From Bacteroidales bacterium (GTDB lineage Bacteria; Bacteroidota; Bacteroidia; Bacteroidales; UBA932), in assembly GCA_017548805.1 (NCBI GenBank), contig JAFYZE010000183.1, forward strand, positions 1-10,095: 10,095 nucleotides of DNA, given 5' to 3'. Positions 7,525 through 10,095 of the stretch are shown here, piece by piece; the first letter of the stretch is position 1, and the number at the start of each line of letters is the position of its first letter. The notes below the pieces were generated by a model, which was not told the DNA's origin, searched no databases, and saw only the letters and a program-made list of their open reading frames with translations. A program made the translations under genes and the position numbers.

Positions 7525-9909
7525 CTACCTCATTCGGTCGCGGGCGTCCTTACCGGCGCCCGTGCCTTTATATTTGCTGTCGGCGCTGTTGAAACGGTAG
7601 CGGACGGAAAATACAATCCTCCGGGTATCCGTGATGACACTCTGGGTGATGCGGTAGCTGCCCAGGTCGGTGAAAATATTGTAGTAACCCAGTCCGGCAA
7701 GGTCCTTCCCCTCGAGGCGGAGTACCAGCGACCCGTCGCGCAGCATTGTCTTCTGCACTGCAGCCGAGAGGTCGAGGAAATGGTTGGTGACCATCACGTT
7801 CTTGTCATATCCGGGGCTGAGGTATTGTCCTCCGAGTTCAAACTGCCAGCCTTTCTTCAAACTGAAAGTATTGAGCAGTTGGGCGATCCAGATGGGCTTG
7901 TCGTTGAATGAAAGGACCTTCGAGGAGGGTGCGCCCAGCTCCGATGCATCGACGCTGAGCCAGCTCTGCTGCATTCCCACAGTGTAGCCCATCGTCCATA
8001 TGCCGACCGTCGGGGTAGCGCTCAGGAACGCCGACAGACCGCGAATCGGGACTCCGAGGTTGAACGGCTGAAGCATTATCACGCCCTCGGAGTTATAGGG
8101 AACGGCCCAGGTGATGATGGGGTTGTCGGTGCGGTTGTAATTCGCCACGAAGGTGAGGAATTTCCAGATTGAAGTCAGGGAGAACTCCTGTAAGGTCTGG
8201 GGCTGGAGTTTGGCATTTCCGCTCTGGAGCGTATAACGGTTGTTGTAGCGGATGGCGCTGGACAGCATCGAAAAGCTGGGACGGGCGGTACGTGCGCTGT
8301 AGCTAAGGATCGTCTGGACCGGGCCGAAGGCCCCGGCGAATGAGAGCGAAGGGAAAAGGTTGTCGTAACGCTTCGAGAAGCTCTCGCTGCCGAGCAGGTC
8401 GTCATAGGAATAATCCACGTGTTCGTAACGCAATCCCGCGCCCACCTGGCCTATTTTGCCGAGCATGAATCCGTAGTTGACGAAACCGGCATAATTGTCC
8501 TCCCTCACTCGTGAGGAAGAAGCGGGAACGGCGGCTCCCTTGAGAGAATACTCGTCGCTGAGCCGGGAGAATGTCTCCTCCGTACCGAACTGCAGCGCTC
8601 CTTTCCAAACAGGGTATGAGAATACGAGCTTGGCGGCATAGAGCCTGTTGTCCGAAAGCGACTCGGTGGTCACTGTCGCATCCTCGATGGCGCTCTCCTC
8701 GTCGGAACGGGAACGCTTGCTGTCGGCCATGCTGAAATAGTCCAGGTTGAGGTCGATGCCCAGCTTTCCGGCGATGCCGTTGTAGTAGGCGTTCGCACTC
8801 AGGGAACCGGGGAGCCTTGAGCCGTTGCTGCCTTCCGATGAAGTCTTCAGATGGTCGTACTGCGCCCCGTCCATGAAGATGTATTCGTCTATCAGGACAT
8901 GCTCGCCATAATGGTAGGTGCTGTTCCAGTCCGCCTTGAATCCGACGGAATGGTTGTCGGCGACCTGCCAGTTGAAACCTCCGTTGAGACCGGCATTCTT
9001 CCCGGCGAAGTCAGCGTCAATGATACCATCCTGCTTGAACAGCTCCTGGCCAAGGGTCTCCTGTACGATGTCGCTGAGCTGGATCTCACTGCCTCGTTCA
9101 GCATTTATGCCTCCGAAGACGTCCAGACCGCCATTACGGTAGTTGGCGTTGAAGGACCCGGACGGGTCGTTGTTCTCCTTGCGGCGAAGCGACTGGGCGT
9201 CAGACATGTTCACGTTGAAGCCGAAGCCCTCGCCCTGGCGCTTGACAGTGCGGATGCGGACGACGGCGCGCACGGTGGCGTCGTACTGGGCCCCGGGGTT
9301 CGATATCACCTCGACGCTCTGGATCTCATGGCTGAGAAGCCTGTCCAGTTCGCCGGAGTCCGTGACCTTGTGACCGTTGATATATATCTGGGGAGCTCCC
9401 TTGCCTATCACCTCCAGCCCGTCACGGCCCTTGATGAGGCCGGGGACCTTGCCGAGGACATCGCGGGCCGTGCCTGCGTTTTCCAGCACGGATCCGCGCA
9501 CGGAAGTGGCAAGGCCCTCTCCGGTGATCCTGGTCTTGGGCATCACGGCCTGGACCATGGCCTCTCCGAGCATTTCGGAATCTTCCTCAAGCCTGATGGC
9601 GGGAAGTTCCATCTGGGCGTCCTTCAGCCGCACGGTCTGGGAAGCGTCCTTGTAACCTACGAGCGAGACGGTGAGTTTGTACTCTCCGTAAGCGGCGCGC
9701 AGTTCGAAGCGGCCGTCGGCGTCGGCGGTGGTGCCGCAGACGACGGCGCCGTCAGCGCCGGAGAGATAAGCGGTTGCGAATCCTGCCGGGACTCCGTCGC
9801 CATCGACGACAGTGCCGCGGAGAAGGGTTTCATTCTGGCGGGCTGCAGATGCGCAGATTGAAAACGCCAGGGTGCAGAATAGGAAGAACGCTAGTTTCTT
9901 AGAGTTCAT
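7525..9909 (-). CDS. TonB-dependent-receptor-like outer-membrane beta-barrel protein (carboxypeptidase-regulatory N-terminal domain)
   Basis: The product has 794 residues. A Sec signal peptide ends near Ala22/Ala23 (SICASAA). A carboxypeptidase-regulatory-like beta-sandwich follows at about 29-108 (RGTVVDGDGVP, DADGRFEL, YKLTVSLVGYKD). A plug domain spans about 115-222 (DVLGKVPGLI, PQIYINGHKV, EIQSVEVISNPGAQYD). A long barrel runs to Phe773 (VRYRFN). This arrangement fits the 'outer membrane beta-barrel family' proteins of Bacteroidota (PF14905-like) rather than classical SusC. No SusD partner gene is adjacent. Residues 774-794 (KYKGTGAG and a basic end) extend past the last strand, as often in this family, whose substrates are largely unknown. 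The start at 9909 gives a clean signal peptide. It lies 26 bp after the TolC-family gene on the same strand with no clear promoter between, so cotranscription is likely. An import or export-assisting role is possible but unproven. Confidence 0.92.
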   Translation of the reverse strand: MNSKKLAFFLFCTLAFSICASAARQNETLLRGTVVDGDGVPAGFATAYLSGADGAVVCGTTADADGRFELRAAYGEYKLTVSLVGYKDASQTVRLKDAQMELPAIRLEEDSEMLGEAMVQAVMPKTRITGEGLATSVRGSVLENAGTARDVLGKVPGLIKGRDGLEVIGKGAPQIYINGHKVTDSGELDRLLSHEIQSVEVISNPGAQYDATVRAVVRIRTVKRQGEGFGFNVNMSDAQSLRRKENNDPSGSFNANYRNGGLDVFGGINAERGSEIQLSDIVQETLGQELFKQDGIIDADFAGKNAGLNGGFNWQVADNHSVGFKADWNSTYHYGEHVLIDEYIFMDGAQYDHLKTSSEGSNGSRLPGSLSANAYYNGIAGKLGIDLNLDYFSMADSKRSRSDEESAIEDATVTTESLSDNRLYAAKLVFSYPVWKGALQFGTEETFSRLSDEYSLKGAAVPASSSRVREDNYAGFVNYGFMLGKIGQVGAGLRYEHVDYSYDDLLGSESFSKRYDNLFPSLSFAGAFGPVQTILSYSARTARPSFSMLSSAIRYNNRYTLQSGNAKLQPQTLQEFSLTSIWKFLTFVANYNRTDNPIITWAVPYNSEGVIMLQPFNLGVPIRGLSAFLSATPTVGIWTMGYTVGMQQSWLSVDASELGAPSSKVLSFNDKPIWIAQLLNTFSLKKGWQFELGGQYLSPGYDKNVMVTNHFLDLSAAVQKTMLRDGSLVLRLEGKDLAGLGYYNIFTDLGSYRITQSVITDTRRIVFSVRYRFNSADSKYKGTGAGKDARDRMR

Positions 9910-9935
9910 ATCAATAAGTATTTGTCAAGTTGTTT

Positions 9936-10095
9936 CTAAAAATCCAAATCCCTGCCGCGATAGAAGTCAAGTATCTTGGACTGGTAAAGGTATTCGTACC
10001 TGGCCTGCACGAGGTTCGACTCGGCGGACATGTAGCGGGCCTTGGCCTCGTTGAACTCGGTGATGCCGGACTTGCCGTTCTCATACATGGCCTGG
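9936..10095 (-). CDS. TolC-family outer-membrane efflux protein, C-terminal fragment
   Basis: Only the last 52 codons are in the window; the gene enters from the right edge and ends at TAG 9938-9936. The visible residues form an amphipathic helix pattern followed by LVQARYEYLYQSKILDFYRG, a typical ending of bacteroidal TolC/OEP proteins, where the final coiled-coil helix leads to a DFYRG-type tail. Such proteins form the trimeric outer-membrane duct of RND- or ABC-type efflux or type I secretion pumps. The pump components, if linked, would lie beyond the right edge. The gene is directly upstream of the barrel-protein gene (26 bp gap), suggesting one transcript. Confidence 0.85.
   Translation of the reverse strand, partial: QAMYENGKSGITEFNEAKARYMSAESNLVQARYEYLYQSKILDFYRGRDLDF

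Noticed and set aside
7541..7562. Inverted repeat CGGGCG-10 nt-CGCCCG just past the GH3 stop, considered as a terminator
   Set aside because: It lies within the end of the barrel coding sequence, has a 10-nt loop and only a 6-bp stem, and is not followed by a run of T on either strand.
8851..9861. 336-codon open frame on the plus strand inside the barrel-protein gene
   Set aside because: It is antisense to the plug and N-terminal domain of a well-supported outer-membrane protein, has no recognisable domain or promoter, and reads as a compositional shadow.
5488..10095. Polysaccharide utilisation locus
   Set aside because: A GH3 enzyme and a TonB-receptor-like barrel are present, but they are convergent, there is no SusD homologue, no second CAZyme and no sensor/regulator; the barrel is of the PF14905-like type rather than SusC.

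Overview
The window looks like chromosomal DNA from a GC-rich member of the Bacteroidota, probably order Bacteroidales (an Alistipes- or Cryptobacteroides-like genome would fit). Three things point there. The protein families are typical of that group: a tricorn-type S41 protease, a GH3 lipoprotein with an EF-hand-like loop, and an outer-membrane barrel with a carboxypeptidase-regulatory N-terminal domain. The promoters match the Bacteroidetes consensus (TAnnTTTG at -7, TTG about 20 nt upstream). Start codons lack Shine-Dalgarno sequences. The genus is an inference; no rRNA or other phylogenetic marker is present.

Layout from left to right. (1) 1-2423, plus strand: C-terminal ~806 residues of a tricorn-like S41 peptidase; its 5' end lies outside the window. 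(2) 2420-3637, minus strand: a ~405-residue protein of the L-fucose/L-arabinose isomerase superfamily, convergent with gene 1 and sharing the 4-bp CTAG of the two stop codons. (3) 3694-5307, minus strand: a 537-residue lipoprotein with a C-terminal M23 (LytM-type) metallopeptidase domain. A 180-bp divergent promoter region follows (5308-5487). (4) 5488-7515, plus strand: a 675-residue GH3 glycoside hydrolase lipoprotein. (5) 7525-9909, minus strand: a 794-residue TonB-receptor-like outer-membrane barrel, convergent with gene 4 with only 9 bp between stops. (6) 9936-10095, minus strand: the last 52 residues of a TolC-family outer-membrane efflux protein, 26 bp upstream of gene 5 and probably in the same operon.

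Most products are predicted to act in the envelope or periplasm: peptide degradation (tricorn-like), peptidoglycan or peptide cleavage (M23), glycoside hydrolysis (GH3), and transport or secretion across the outer membrane (barrel and TolC). The isomerase-like protein is the only clearly cytosolic one. The genes do not form a single recognisable locus: there is no SusC/SusD pair, no sigma/anti-sigma regulator, no mobile element and no defence gene. No RNA gene, CRISPR array or insertion sequence was seen. There is no stretch over 300 bp without a gene. I found no convincing evidence of a wholly new system. The points most worth a second look are the unassigned isomerase, the altered C-terminal domain of the GH3 protein, the catalytic-site substitution in the tricorn homologue, and the large unassigned N-terminal region of the M23 lipoprotein.
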